Positions 1 through 11,447 of a stretch of DNA of 64,000 bases are shown here, piece by piece. Origin of the DNA: Phlyctochytrium arcticum (Eukaryota > Chytridiomycota > Chytridiomycetes > Chytridiales > Chytridiaceae); contig JAHLKI010000006.1 in assembly GCA_025602905.1 (NCBI GenBank), positions 682,001 to 746,000 of the forward strand, written 5' to 3'. The translations under genes and the position numbers were made by a program. The notes under the pieces are model-generated. The model saw only the letters and a program-made list of their open reading frames with translations, was not told the origin of the DNA and did not search any database. Every line of letters begins with the position of its first letter. Within the stretch, counting starts at the first letter, position 1.

Positions 1-12
1 AGGTTTGCACAG

Positions 13-2539
13 GGCCGAATTGGCTGGAGTTTAGATTCTCTCAACAAAATGCGGAGCACCACGAAAATTTACGCCAAGATTTATTCGAATGTGTATTATC
101 TCACGACTTATTTTGGTATATCGAACAATGGCTTTCCAGGCACCGCTCAAGGAATTCTGAATGAAGCGCCAAACACCCTCGACCTCACAGGCTTTTGGAA
201 CAATTATCGGCGAGAGAATAGTGCGGAGGCGGATCAAGTATTGGACTGTCTAAATGCAATGTTCTATATCGGCACAGTGGATACGCGAAATACGCCAGCC
301 TGTCGATTTACCAACTGGGTTCTTGTAGCCGCATCTATTGTCTTGGTGGCGATTATTGGTTTCAAGTTTGTTGCCGCTTTGCAGTTCCGCTCCCACAAAG
401 AGCCCGAAGAGTGCGACAAATTCGTACTATGCTTGGTGACGGCGTATACTGAGAGCGAAGATGAGTTACGCAAGACGATTGATTCTATTGCCGTCAATAA
501 GTATGATGATAAGCGCAAGCTTCTCTTCATCGTGGCGGACGGAATGATTGTAGGCAGCGGTAACGATCGCCCAACCCCGCGGATTGTCCTTGATATTCTT
601 GGTGTCGATCCATCAGTTGACCCAAAACCGGTTGCCTTCCGTTCTTTGGGACAAGGAGCCCTTCAGTTCAATCTCGCGAAAGTGTATTCCGGTCTTTATG
701 TGATTCGTGGTCATGCCGTACCCTACATCGTTGTAGTCAAAACCGGAGCTCCCCATGAGCGAGTCAAGCCCGGTAATCGTGGCAAACGAGACTCGCAGCT
801 GATCCCTATGCGATGGCTCAATCGTGTGCACGAGAACAAGGAGATGACACCATTGGAATTGGAATTGTGGTGGCAAGTCGAGCGTGTTATTGGCGTGCGG
901 CCCGAGTTCTACGAATTCATTCTGATGGTTGATGCCGATACCTGTGTTGACGACCGTTCGTTGAACCGACTGGTCAGTTTTATGATGCACGACTCCAAAG
1001 TCATGGGACTATGTGGAGAAACCCGACTTAGCAACGAAAAGCGCTCTTGGGTGACAATGATTCAAGTATACGAGTACTTCATATCGCATCACTTAGCCAA
1101 AGCATTCGAGTCACTCTTTGGTACTGTAACGTGTTTGCCCGGATGCTTTTGTATGTACAGGATCCGATCCCCAATGACAGCTGGAACCTCGGGAAAGCCC
1201 TTGCTGGTATCGGATGGAGTCTTAGCTGAGTATAGTGAGAACAACGTCGAAACACTCCACGAAAAGAATCTGCTTTCCCTGGGCGAGGATCGCTTTCTGA
1301 CGACAGTCATGCTCAAGAATTTCCCCGCCATGCGCACTTCTTTCACACCTTCCGCAAAATGCACAACCACAGCTCCGGACCGTTGGTCCGTCCTCCTTTC
1401 TCAACGACGTCGATGGATTAATTCTACTGTGCACAACCTGCTAGAACTCACCGTACTAAAGAATCTCTGCGGCTTCTGTTGCTTCTCCATGCGCTTCATC
1501 GTGGCCATTGACTTGATTGCCACATTAGTTCAGCCTGCTTCCGTTCTTTACGTGGTATACCTGATCTATCTGTTGGCAAGCGGACAGTTTTCCAAGAGTG
1601 GGGCTGATGGTATGGTTTTCCCCATTCTGAGTTTGGTCCTTATCGCAGCCATCTATGGCTTCCAAGTCATAATCTTCATCCTCCGACGAGAATGGCAGCA
1701 TATCGTCTGGATGTTAATCGTAAGTGTGATTGCTTTTCTAGCGCGTCTCCACCTGTTGCTAATATCGTTTTGCACAGTACATGCTTTCACTACCCGTGTT
1801 CTCATTCTACATTCCACTCTACTCTTTCTGGCACTTTGACGATTTCTCTTGGGGCAATACTCGGGTTGTTCGTGATGAATACAAATCCAAACTTCGGGGA
1901 GGCCGAACCCGAGTGGTGGATGTCGAACCTGGCAAATTCGATGAGCGACTCGTCCCCATGCGCAAGTGGGACGAAAACCGTCTGGGCAAACGCGCTTCGT
2001 ACTGGGATCCGGCAGGGTTGGCCGCGATGGAAGCAGACGGGGAATTAGCAATGGAGAATCCGAACGCAAGTCGATTAAGCGTACATAGTTACACAAGCCG
2101 CGCAGCGGGGCCCTATGCCTTAACAATACCACCGGCGAGCGCTCTGGATGAATCCGAATGGCTTAATGGGGCACGCAGCCCGACTAGCCCGACTAGCCCA
2201 CCCGCTGCATCCATACATGGCGGCTACACGCCTCATATTCCCACATACGCTGCATCTTACCGCAGTTCCAGTTCTTACGCCCCCAGTGTAAATACCCCTG
2301 ATTCCGAGCATCCCAATCACTCTTCTCGTCCTCTTTCCGCAGCAACTATGTATCCGCCTTCCATGACTTTGGAGACCGAGATCCGGCACTATTTGGCCGC
2401 AGCGGATCTTATGACAGTAACGAAAAAGCAAGTCCGGGATGAGATGTCCGCGCTTTTTGGAATTGACATGCTGGCACGGAGAGAAGAGATGAATGGAATG
2501 ATTGAGCGAACATTGCAAGAAATCAACCGTAGGCCCTGA
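13..2539 (+). CDS. Chitin synthase, 3' part (class IV/V/VII-like, DEK_C tail)
   Basis: Processive family 2 glycosyltransferase that polymerises UDP-GlcNAc into chitin at the plasma membrane. The frame is open to the window edge. TTTGCACAG at 4-12 looks like a 3' splice site, so this exon probably starts at 13 and the N-terminus lies upstream. Exons 13..1719 and 1778..2539 (intron 1720..1777, GTAAGT...GCACAG). Counting from the ATG at 49, the catalytic signs are VDADTC near residue 294, CGETRL near 321, EDRFLT near 413 and QRRRW near 452, the canonical chitin synthase acceptor and product motifs. Hydrophobic segments lie before the catalytic core (ca. 95-115) and after it. Exon 2 has FSWGNTR, a hallmark of the class IV/V group, then a Ser/Pro-rich linker and a final ca. 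55 residues resembling a DEK_C domain. A myosin-like head (class V/VII) could be upstream but is not in view. Confidence 0.93.
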
Positions 2540-2829
2540 TTTGTTTTGAATACTGCTTCATAATAGTTTTGTTTTTTCCCTACCAGTCTTTTTGGCGTAG
2601 AGTAGAAATCTGCTGAGCAGGTGAGACGTTGCGAATAACCTAGTTACATACTCTTTCCTTCATAATTTTCATAGTTCATACACCCTTTGTTATTTAAAGT
2701 CGTATATGTATTTTGAGGCTATCCTACAAATTTCTTACACAAGAGTCTTGAACCGGAGAAAAAAAAATATAGACATCGAATAAATGAAAAAAATGATATC
2801 TTGCTTCACAATCTTCGCTTCTGACCAAA

Positions 2830-4905
2830 CTAAATAAGATTCTGTTTGGGAGCTCCCTCCTCTCCCTCCTTGATCTCGTGGAGGATATTGAACGGAATCA
2901 TTCCCGTCTTGTTGCCCTGAGTAACATTGCGCACCATAACCCAACCGTCAGCGAACAACCGTCGCTCTTCTAGAATATCGCCCACATCAGCTGCAATCTC
3001 ATCGGGCTGGTTGGGAGTCGCCTTCCAGAGAACGCGGTAAAACTTTCCAGTACCGCTAGGAGTGGGTGAAGCAGGAGATCCAGGCGAAGTCGCGCTAAGA
3101 GGACTGTGAACTCGACGGCGCGAGTCGCTGCGGTGAGGGGTTTGCGGAGCGGGAGAAGTGGGGTTGTAAGCACCAAGCGGGTAGTTGTTGCGAGCAGTAG
3201 AGGCGCCGTTGTGGCTATTACTGTGATGATTGTTGTGGTGTTCAGACTCAAAAGCAGTGGCAGGAGCGACGAGGATGGCAGTCTCCTCAGCGCGTGTGGT
3301 GGTCGTGTTGGGATGAGTCGCCCCAGCACTGGTATATTGCTGCTGCCCGACATGAGGGTACTGCTCCTGATGAGCGCTTGCCATGTCACGTTGACCACTT
3401 TTGCCTTCAATGTAGCCGGCTTGTCGCTCATTGCGACGCACTCGTCGCGCTTCCTTCACAGCCAAACCGAATGCCGCAAACAGTCCTCCCGCAGCAACCA
3501 AAGCAATCAAGCCGCCCAACAACCCAGCAAGTGCTCCTTGTGACATGCAGAAATTACCACATCCGTCTTGATCTTCCTCGGGTAAGCGAGGCTGCGACTG
3601 CCCAACTGTCGATCCAGCTGCCACGGGTGCGAAAGAAAGGTCTTCAGCTCTTGCCACCCAGTTGTTTGCCTCAGAGTTGTAAAAGTAGAAGTTGCCATCA
3701 TCAGCTACCCATTCGTTGAGATTGGGGTCAATGCGATTTTGGCCGCCAAAGATTCCAAGGTAAGGAGGGACTGCCGCAAATTGGGGGTAGGCACGGGGAC
3801 TGGGAGCGCCAGTAGTTCCCGCTTGACGTCGAACGCTATTGCCTCCCTGCTGGGTTGCTTGGAGAGTCTTTGGGTCGATAGACCAGGTGTCTAGTAATGA
3901 GGAAACTGTCAGTGATGGACGTAGATATTCAGCATACACTGCCTCTTACCATCTAGGACGCTGTTGGAAGAATCAAGACCACCATAGATAATGAACTTGT
4001 CGCCAACAAGTGCACATGACGCCCCTGTTCTGTCCAATGGCACACCCTGAATTGCGTCCGTAATCTCAGTCCATCTGCCCGTGTCGGTACTGAAGGCCCA
4101 AGCATCACTGAGTACACCTTCGTTACCGGTTCCACCGGTCATGAAGATGGCGGTGTCGTTCCACTTTCCGAAACAAGCGGAACTACGAGCGGCAGGGGCC
4201 TGTTCGGAAATGAAGTACTGAGAAGCTTTCAATGATGCACCGAACTCCACAACCCAGATATCGTTTAGAGATGATCCACTTTGCCCACGGCCGCCAAAAA
4301 TGTACATCTTGTCCTGCACGACAGTAGAAGAGTGCGAGTAGCGGACGGGGATGTCGACTGGAAGCGAAGCGTTGTCCCACTTATAGGACGCAGGATCAAA
4401 AACCCCAACTCCCTGGAGGAAAGGGCGATTTTGCCCTGTGGCAATCTGGCGGCCCCCGAAACAGTAAACCTTCTTGTCGACTGAGTCATATTCGCAGGTT
4501 TGACCGGTTGAGTTCAGGCGATTGACTCCACCAGTGCTGGCAACATTGACATTACGAACTTGTTTCCGGCCAAGGTCGACTACACCGACCGAAGTGGCGA
4601 TGGTTCTGGTGAAATTCGCGTACGGATCACCTGTGTCAGAGGTATGTGAATACTTTGAGATGAAATAAGCTCAATTCGGACATTCGCTTACCGTTGCTAG
4701 ATCCAAATGATGTACGCACAGATCCACCAAATAGCAGCCATTGATCGCCAGCCACTACACTTCCTGCACCGGTGCGTCCACTTGCAGCGGAAATGTAATC
4801 TTGAGTGTTATTGCTTCCGCTACTACCACCGTCTCGATTGCCCTGTGGAAGTGCAGCGGCAGACAGCGCGAGCAAGGGAACCAGGAAGGCCGTCACTGAG
4901 CGCAT
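2830..4905 (-). CDS. Secreted-type kelch repeat / transmembrane / SH3 protein
   Basis: Predicted type I membrane protein of 651 aa. Exons 4692..4905, 3950..4630 and 2830..3890; introns 4631..4691 and 3891..3949, both phase 1 with GT-AG ends. The start ATG begins a signal peptide (MRSVTAFLVPLLALSAAALP). Kelch-type blades follow, with repeats such as MYIFGGRG, IFMTGG and FIIYGGLD, giving a likely extracellular beta-propeller. One membrane span (ALAGLLGGLIALVAAGG) is followed by a basic stop-transfer and a His/Ser/Pro-rich tail. A C-terminal SH3 domain ends the protein (about 60 residues: DEIAADVGDILEERR, then DGWVMVRN and TGMIPFNIL). Kelch ectodomain plus SH3 tail suggests a surface sensor or adhesin coupled to proline-rich partners; that role is inference. 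A paralogue without SH3 lies at 8388-10659 and a second SH3 protein at 5903-8255. Confidence 0.85.
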
Positions 4906-5473
4906 TTTTTTGATGGACTTGAATGCACAAATTTTCTGATAGAGTAGTTGTTGAGAAGGCGACTAAGACGAAATTAAATATGGGAATCCTGGCTCGCCTA
5001 GGACTTATATATGCCAACGGGCGTGTCGCGGTCTTTTACGCGCTAGACCCTGCATTCGTCATACATCTTTTGCGCCTTTATCCTGCTGCAGGCACCTGTT
5101 GCGGGCAATTGAGGATCGAAAGGTGCTATGAACGATCTCGGATATAGCCCGAGCCCGCGGCGTTCCTTCAGAAAGGTAGAAATTCATGACGGCATTAGGG
5201 TCGTCCTGGTATGGGGAGCCCATGGGCATGGCTTCGTGGCGACATGCTCAAAGCTTCAGGCCAGTGGCGGGCCATATGAGAGTAAAAAAACTTTGGCTAA
5301 GAAGACCGCGCGGGGCCTATAAATCGGCTCTTTGACCAAAAGCGTGTCAAGCATTTTTTTCCTGAAATGCTATTATTAATGCCGGCTGCTTCGGCCATAA
5401 TCCTCCATCGAATCCGGGACAAGTTCCTTCTCCGATATCGTTTTGTGTGAAATAGCGGTCGGAGAGCGGAGTT

Positions 5474-5489
5474 TTGCTGACGTCAGCAA
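5474..5489. promoter_or_regulatory. CRE-like palindrome in a divergent promoter
   Basis: A perfect 16-bp palindrome, TTGCTGACGTCAGCAA, is centred on the ATF/CREB core TGACGTCA. It lies in the ca. 1 kb gap (4906-5902) between two divergently transcribed SH3 membrane-protein genes. Nothing else convincing was seen in that gap. A bZIP site is an inference from the motif alone. Confidence 0.45.
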
Positions 5490-5902
5490 TAGTTACCGGC
5501 GATGGTAGCAAAAGTAATAGTCGAAAATGATATGTTTTACCCAGAAATGCCCAACAAGGTCTACAGAAATCATGAAATTATGCAAAGGAATGTCAATGGG
5601 GTTAGAAGCTCTTAAAACTATGAGCCACAGCCTCTCGCAAGAGACATGGGCTTTAGCAAGGTTGTCAAGACGGCAACGACCCTCTTTTGTCCCCCATACC
5701 CGTAGCTGAGTTATATAGCCCGCTACAGTCTTGGCTGTGTTGCAGCGACTTTAAAACTTTGAAGCAACTATCGTAGGAGTGGGAATTGACCGCTATAAGG
5801 GCAGAACGCACAGCAAGTCCAAGTAGAAAACATCTATGCAAAGGAGTGCAATAAGAGTCCCAGCTAAATGAGTACTGTAAGCATCTCAAACGCAGCGTTG
5901 TG

Positions 5903-8255
5903 ATGTCGTGTGGGTCTTGTTTATTTGACCAAATTTTGTTTTTCACCTCACAGCCTGGGCCAAGTCGAAGTGTTAATGTGTTGAGATCAGCGACACCTCT
6001 CATATCCACACAATTGGCAACTACACCAACATCCCAGGTATTTTCCAGCAGAAGTTCCGATAGATCCACGTCAAGCAGCTGAAAACTATTTCTCTCATAC
6101 ATAGCCTACTTCGCGAGAGTTGACTAGTTTGGCTACCTCTCAAAAAACATCTGTCCCAAGTGCTACAATTCCGCCAACTTCGAGCACATTGGATGAGTCT
6201 ATTGAAACTGTAACCTGGTATTCAAGTTCGACTATACAGACTTTTCCCCCTTCAACTTCGCCATCATTGTCCTCCTCCACATCATTGGCAAGCTCAACCC
6301 CGCGAACCAACTTGCCGAGCACAACTCTTTCGGTACCGGTGTCCGCTGTATCATCATTCTTCTCAACCACGCTAGAGAATTTGCCGAGCACAACTCCTCC
6401 GGTGTCCACTGTAGCGACTCCGTCAGCAAGCAGCACGCTAGAGGGTTTTTTACCTTCAACATCAGTCATGTCTGCAACGGTACCGAGTCCGTCGCCATCT
6501 GCAATTGTACCGAGTCCGTCCCCATCTGCAATTGTACCGAGCCTGTCCCCATCTGCACCGGTTCCAAGTCCGTCGCCAAGGACAAGCACCACTGGCCAAA
6601 ACCGCAGCATTATAACCAGCCAGACGATTCCACCCATTATTACACCATCCATCACTCCCGCTCCCACCAGAAGCACTGCAACGCCTTCTTCACCTCTGGT
6701 TACTACTACCACCACCACCTCTGTAGCAGCTGTAATTCCTTCACCAACCCCTTCCCCCACACCTGTGCCCACCCCGACTCCCACATCCGTGGACACTTTG
6801 TCGTCCTGCTACGATGGATGCTGGAGGAATTATCAGAATGATCTAAATTATTGCATGGTGCGAGTGGGCACGGATACGTCCGTTTGGTGTCCTCGATCGC
6901 CAAGCGAGATGAGAGACGACTGTGATAATGCATGTGACGTGCGCTTCTTGCCAAACAGCGCCAATACCCCAGTCACAACAACCCCTCCACCTGGAGCTCC
7001 GGCGACAGATGCGCAAGGGGTGCCAACTCCCCTTCCTCCAGTCGTAGTATGGACATCGGCTGGGCAATTAACAACATCACTTAGCTCTATTCAACCTACG
7101 CAAACGTCAGATCCCCAGTCCGGTGGTCTTAGTAGTGGAGCGAAAACAGCTGTGATTGCTGGTAGCGCAGTGGCAGGAGTCGCGTTGTTTTCCTTTCTCA
7201 TCTGCTGTTTGGTATCTATCAATCGTCATAATCGGAAGCAGTACTTTACGGGACGGATGGACCGCCCGAATGAACCAGTTTCCAGTGTCACAGCCAACAA
7301 GCCAGTCGGAACAGTAGGAGCCAGTGGTCAGGATCCTGTGGAAGGTATAAGCGCAGCAACGGTTGTGGACGTAGACAGGGAGGGGGCCGGCGCACGCCCC
7401 ATCGAGGAACAAAATTTGCTGCAGTCAGGCGCACCAGGGTCGGAAACTGGACCAACCTCAAGCGCTAGTAGTATTGCACAAACGAATGGACAGGCACGCA
7501 CGGCACAAGGGAAGGGTGCTTTGGCTGGGGCAGGTACCGGCGCAGCAGCTAGTACTGCCTTGGCATCTGGTCGCCCTCATATTCCATCACATCTATCATT
7601 TCCAGGTCGGCAATCAGATATACCTTCTCGCTCAACCAGCGCTGGTCACGCTTCCCTTGAATCACCCCTGGAGCAAATGGACAATCCACCCCCGGCTTAC
7701 GATGACGTGATGAGCTCGTTCGCAGCATCCCTTGCATCGGGCTCGGCACCTGCCTCACGCGTCCCAACACGGGTTAGCGCAGGTCGTTCCGATACACCGC
7801 AGCCAGCAGATCCGGCACACCCGAGTATCATGTCTTCGTCCTCATCTGTCAGTAGAGGAGATGGGAAAATTCCGGTACCTTCTGACTCAGGTAGCAGCAG
7901 TCAGCCTTCCGCCCTCGCGCCTTCCCTGGTAGTGTCAGGACCTTCCTCTTCCTCCCAGAGCCACACGCCACCTACCAACCTTCATATTGCGCGGAATATC
8001 CCGACCAAGAATGGTGCATTTTTGCCAACTGCAGATGATGAAGTTGAGCTACATAATGGCGATACCGTAACAGTGTTGCGAGCATTTGAGGATGGCTGGG
8101 GACAAGTTCGCAACCTGTCACGAGGTGGTCAAACAGGCTTTGTACCCTTGCAGTATCTATATGCTCTGGATCTGGAGCAGGTCGACCGTGTACCACACAA
8201 CGTGAAAGGCGGCGTCAGAACTGGTGGATATGCTGATCCATTTATTCCTGGATAG
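5903..8255 (+). CDS. Ser/Thr/Pro-rich single-pass membrane protein with SH3 tail
   Basis: Proposed exons 5903..6037 and 6105..8255 (phase 0, intron GTATTT...CATAG), 761 aa. The large frame has no ATG at its start (it opens after a stop at 6102), which is why an upstream exon is needed. The exact 5' end is uncertain: GTAAGC at 5877 and CACCTCACAG at 5953 could bound another intron. The ectodomain is mucin-like, very rich in Ser, Thr and Pro. A small Cys-rich patch (SSCYDGCWRNYQNDLNYC, then more Cys) follows, then one membrane span (VIAGSAVAGVALFSFLICC). The cytoplasmic tail is Gly/Ser/Ala-rich and ends in an SH3 domain (DDEVELHNGDTVTVLRAFED, GWGQVRN, GFVPLQYL) akin to that of the gene at 2830-4905. 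No clear signal peptide is visible. Likely a cell-wall or surface stress-sensor type protein (inference). Confidence 0.72.
6482..6575 (+). repeat. Short in-frame minisatellite
   Basis: Roughly three copies of a 30-nt unit encode PSPSPSAIV-type repeats in the Ser/Thr/Pro ectodomain of the surrounding gene. The copies differ by a few bases. Such tracts expand and contract easily. Confidence 0.75.
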
Positions 8256-8387
8256 CGTAAATTTACAAGAGCTAGAACCGTTCGAAAATGTACATAGCTT
8301 GGGTATATCCCGATTCAAAATACATAACTACAAATGTTGAATGGACCAAGAGATGATGTTTGGTCAGATAAATATTCTAAGAGGGCT

Positions 8388-10659
8388 CTAAGTATCGCGA
8401 TAAGACATTGGGCCGTCTGATTTCTTGGAACCTCTGGAAGCGCGTGAAGTCCGCGACGTCCTGATGTCCCCTCCCGATCCAAACACGCTTCCCAGCGTCA
8501 GCCGCTTTGGATCTACCGATTGATGTCTCTCTTCCTGAACTGGTGACCTACGGTGATTGAATGAAGGACGTGGCGCTTTGGCTGCTCGATAGGCGGGAGG
8601 AACAGGGCTTAAAGGTGGAAGGCAAAGACGTTCAGGCGACCGCTGGAACCCGCCTGACGTTTGATCCAGCAAGTTCTTCTCCTTGGCTAAAGATGTATCT
8701 TGAAGTGTGCTTGCTGAATCACGTTCACTTGAAGAGCTCCATAGCAAAGACTGATCCTCGTTACGTGGGTGTGGAGTTCTACCTTTGCGCATACTCGATC
8801 GGGGTTTTGATACTTGCGGTAAGGGATACGTTTCACTGTCCACCTCACGACTAGACGCATAGAGCGTCGACATGCGAAACACATCTTGAACTGTTGCATC
8901 CTTCGGGTCGCCAAATTCGCAGCCCAATCCTAGCGGCAATTTTCGCTGCAGACTTGCCTGGCGCTCTTCCATCGCTCTTTTTCGTTTTCTAAGGTGCAAA
9001 ATGAGGAAAACGACGCCTGCGACCAAAACAGCTGCCCCAAAAATAGTGAACACTACGATCAAGATTAGGGCAGTCTTGGATAAGCCGTCAGGTGGAAAAG
9101 TCTGTTTATAGATCGCCAAGGTACCCAGAGCAGAAGTTTCTGGGACCCATGCTGCACTGTTGGTATCGAAAAAGTAGATGAGCCGATCCAAAGCAAGCAG
9201 TTCACCACCAGCAGCGCCAGGCGCAGTTGCGCCTCCGTGAATAACCAAAAATTGGCCTATGGATGTGGAGAGTTGATAAGCGCGCGGCGATGGTTGACCA
9301 ACGGTTACTGTGGCCACAGGTGCCGGTGCTCTACGAAATCTGCTTCTAGCTACTAGCGGTTTGCCTGGGGTTGGCTGGATTGATGGGATAAGTTTGACAG
9401 TTGTTGAGGCAACAGGTAGTGCATGGGTGGCTGTAGCCGGTGCTGTTACATTTGTCCTATTTCCTACGCCCGCGGGAGGAGGAACGGAACCAAGAGTGCT
9501 GTTGCGACCGTCATCAGGAGCCTTTATCCCTGCCCTGTGTTTCCATGCCCACCGCTTTGGGTCTAAGGACCAAACATCGTTTGTCATTTCCCCAAGCTCG
9601 TTCCTCCCACCAAAGACCCAAACTTGGCTATTGACGGTAGCACAGGACAGGCCAGTGCGAGGTCCAGGAGACTCATCATTAAACCACCCCGAGGCATCAA
9701 CCCAGCGGTCATGGGGAATATCGTACATCCAGTAGTCTCCCAAGATTTGACCATTCCATTCTCCGCCTACTAGAAGGAGGGATGTTGCTGAAAGTGGGAC
9801 TAGACAAGCGTACTGCCGTGCTGGTGGCGTGGGAGCGTAGAGCCCGGTGAAGCCCAGAGCACGAGCCGCAAAAGATTGCAAGTTGACGGACCAAAAGTCT
9901 CCTCCTCCTCCCTGACTTGCTGTCCATCCTGCCGTCGTAACATTAGGCAACGGCGCTCTCTTTTATGCTTTTAACTTCCTACCTCCAAAAATGTAGAGTA
10001 CTCCATTGAGAATGGTTGAAGCATGTCCCCATCTTTCAGGAATGTCCACCGCCGCATTTCCGTACCATCGTAAGTCTGTAGGTGAAAGTACCGCTAAGCC
10101 CGCTAGCAGCATACTCTTTCCGCCTATTGTTACTCCGCCTGGCGTAGGGATGTCAGACATTTAAGGCGCTCTGATCAAATGCATAACGTTTGTTCCTACC
10201 AAAGCAGTAGACTCTGTCAGATTGCTCATCGTAATCGCAAGACTGCCCAGTAGCGCTGAGCCTGTTTTGAATATTGTCCGTGCCGGATATTGGAACGTCT
10301 TCAGTTGAGTACGAGGAATATGAGAACACGGTCGTCGATCGAGCTATGGACACGGCCTGCTGCGCCCTCACCGGATCTAAAAGGAGAGGTCTTAATGTGC
10401 TGTCGTACTAAGGAGTTCAATCAAGAGCAATAATACCTGAGCTAAGAACGCTTCCGTTCCTCGCGTTACCTCCTAGCATCATCATGGCTGTACTCGTCGC
10501 AACCATTGAGCCCTGCATTCTGGGATACGGAGTGCGGGGCAAGTTGATTTCACCATCATCGCTCGCTGAGGTCGGAGCGCTTGTTTGGCCATTCCCAAAC
10601 TTGATAAGTGAACCTGCGCATAGGATACGGTAGAGAAGTGCTGTCCTGGACAACCTCAT
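8388..10659 (-). CDS. Kelch repeat single-pass membrane protein, SH3-less paralogue
   Basis: Paralogue of the gene at 2830-4905, transcribed the same way. Exons 10437..10659, 10200..10376 and 8388..10138, joined by phase-1 introns 10377..10436 and 10139..10199 with good polypyrimidine 3' sites; the first intron is at the same place as in the paralogue. Conserved matches include SATGQSCDYDEQSDRVYCFG and kelch blades VLYIFGG, SLLLVGGEW and VWVFGGRNELG. A span (ALILIVVFTIFGAAVLVAGV) near the middle of exon 3 is followed by a long basic, Ser-rich cytoplasmic tail with no recognisable SH3 domain. An in-frame TAA lies at 9963..9965, just after the VLYIFGG blade. It would vanish if 9956..9982 (27 nt, GT...AG) were spliced as a tiny intron; otherwise the gene is broken. 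Function is unknown; a surface protein is inferred. Confidence 0.72.
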
Positions 10660-10829
10660 GGCCGTTGCCGCTTATTACAATGAAGGTGATTCACAATCGT
10701 AGGAAACCCGCCAAAGCAGGCGTAAGATAAAGCGCGGGAATCAACGACAACCCCCATAGAATCGTGATGGCCGGTCATTTTGCGGAGAAGCTGACGAATT
10801 TCGGTTTGCTACGATTTCAAGAATTTTTG

Positions 10830-10863
10830 ACGCGTGAGCAAACTGGAAAACGCGCTCACGCGT
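10830..10863. promoter_or_regulatory. Inverted repeat with two MCB-like ACGCGT boxes
   Basis: ACGCGTGAGC (10830-10839) and GCTCACGCGT (10854-10863) form a perfect 10-bp inverted repeat with a 14-nt spacer. Each arm holds ACGCGT, the core bound by fungal MBF (Mbp1/Swi6-type) factors at G1/S genes. It lies about 170 bp upstream of the kelch gene ending at 10659 and 585 bp upstream of the gene at 11448. The rest of the 10660-11447 gap shows no gene. Binding is an inference. Confidence 0.4.
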
Positions 10864-11447
10864 TCAGTAGAAGTCTCACGTCAGCAGCTTCCTCTTCTCT
10901 TTGACAGCCATTTGTTTGTAAACAAGATTCAAAGGTAAAGTGCATGAGCTACCAAGGCTACATATACCATTTGGCCACATACCTTGTCGCCGAATTTCAA
11001 GTTGAAGATGATCAGGGCTCAAGCTGATCATAAACTCAGAAAAAGAACCTCTTGAATCATATCATAGTTGCTTTATATCTCAGGTCTTCACCTATGTCGG
11101 GTATCATAGACTAATCTGCGCCAGGGTTAACAATGAGTCTTGGCCTCTATCTCGGAAAGCTCGAGAATACTGTACATAAATGTGCACCGTTCATCAATGA
11201 AACACTATCCCATCTTGAGGAGCATTCAAGCCATCATACCCTTTTGGATTTTCCTCAGAACCTTTGAGAAACATGTCTCAACTATATACACCGGTTCGTG
11301 GCGCGCTTGTCAATTTGGCGACTTTGCAGAATGGGACAAGATTTGCCTCGTCTGAGTTTTGACACAATGCTTGCGTTGCAAGATTTTTGCACTTGTCTTT
11401 CACGCTTGCCTTTTCCTTTGAACAGCTGGAGGTAGAACCTTGAAAGA

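Noticed and set aside
5665..6102. 146-codon minus-strand frame opposite the SH3 gene start
   Set aside because: No family similarity; the opposite strand gives a coherent exon joined to the large frame.
6140..6796. Long minus-strand frame rich in Gly and Val
   Set aside because: A shadow of the Ser/Thr/Pro codon repeats on the plus strand; no domain.
10413..10436. Frame break in the second kelch gene near the first intron
   Set aside because: Choosing the 3' site CCTTTTAG at 10377 gives a 60-nt intron with the correct phase and restores similarity to the paralogue.
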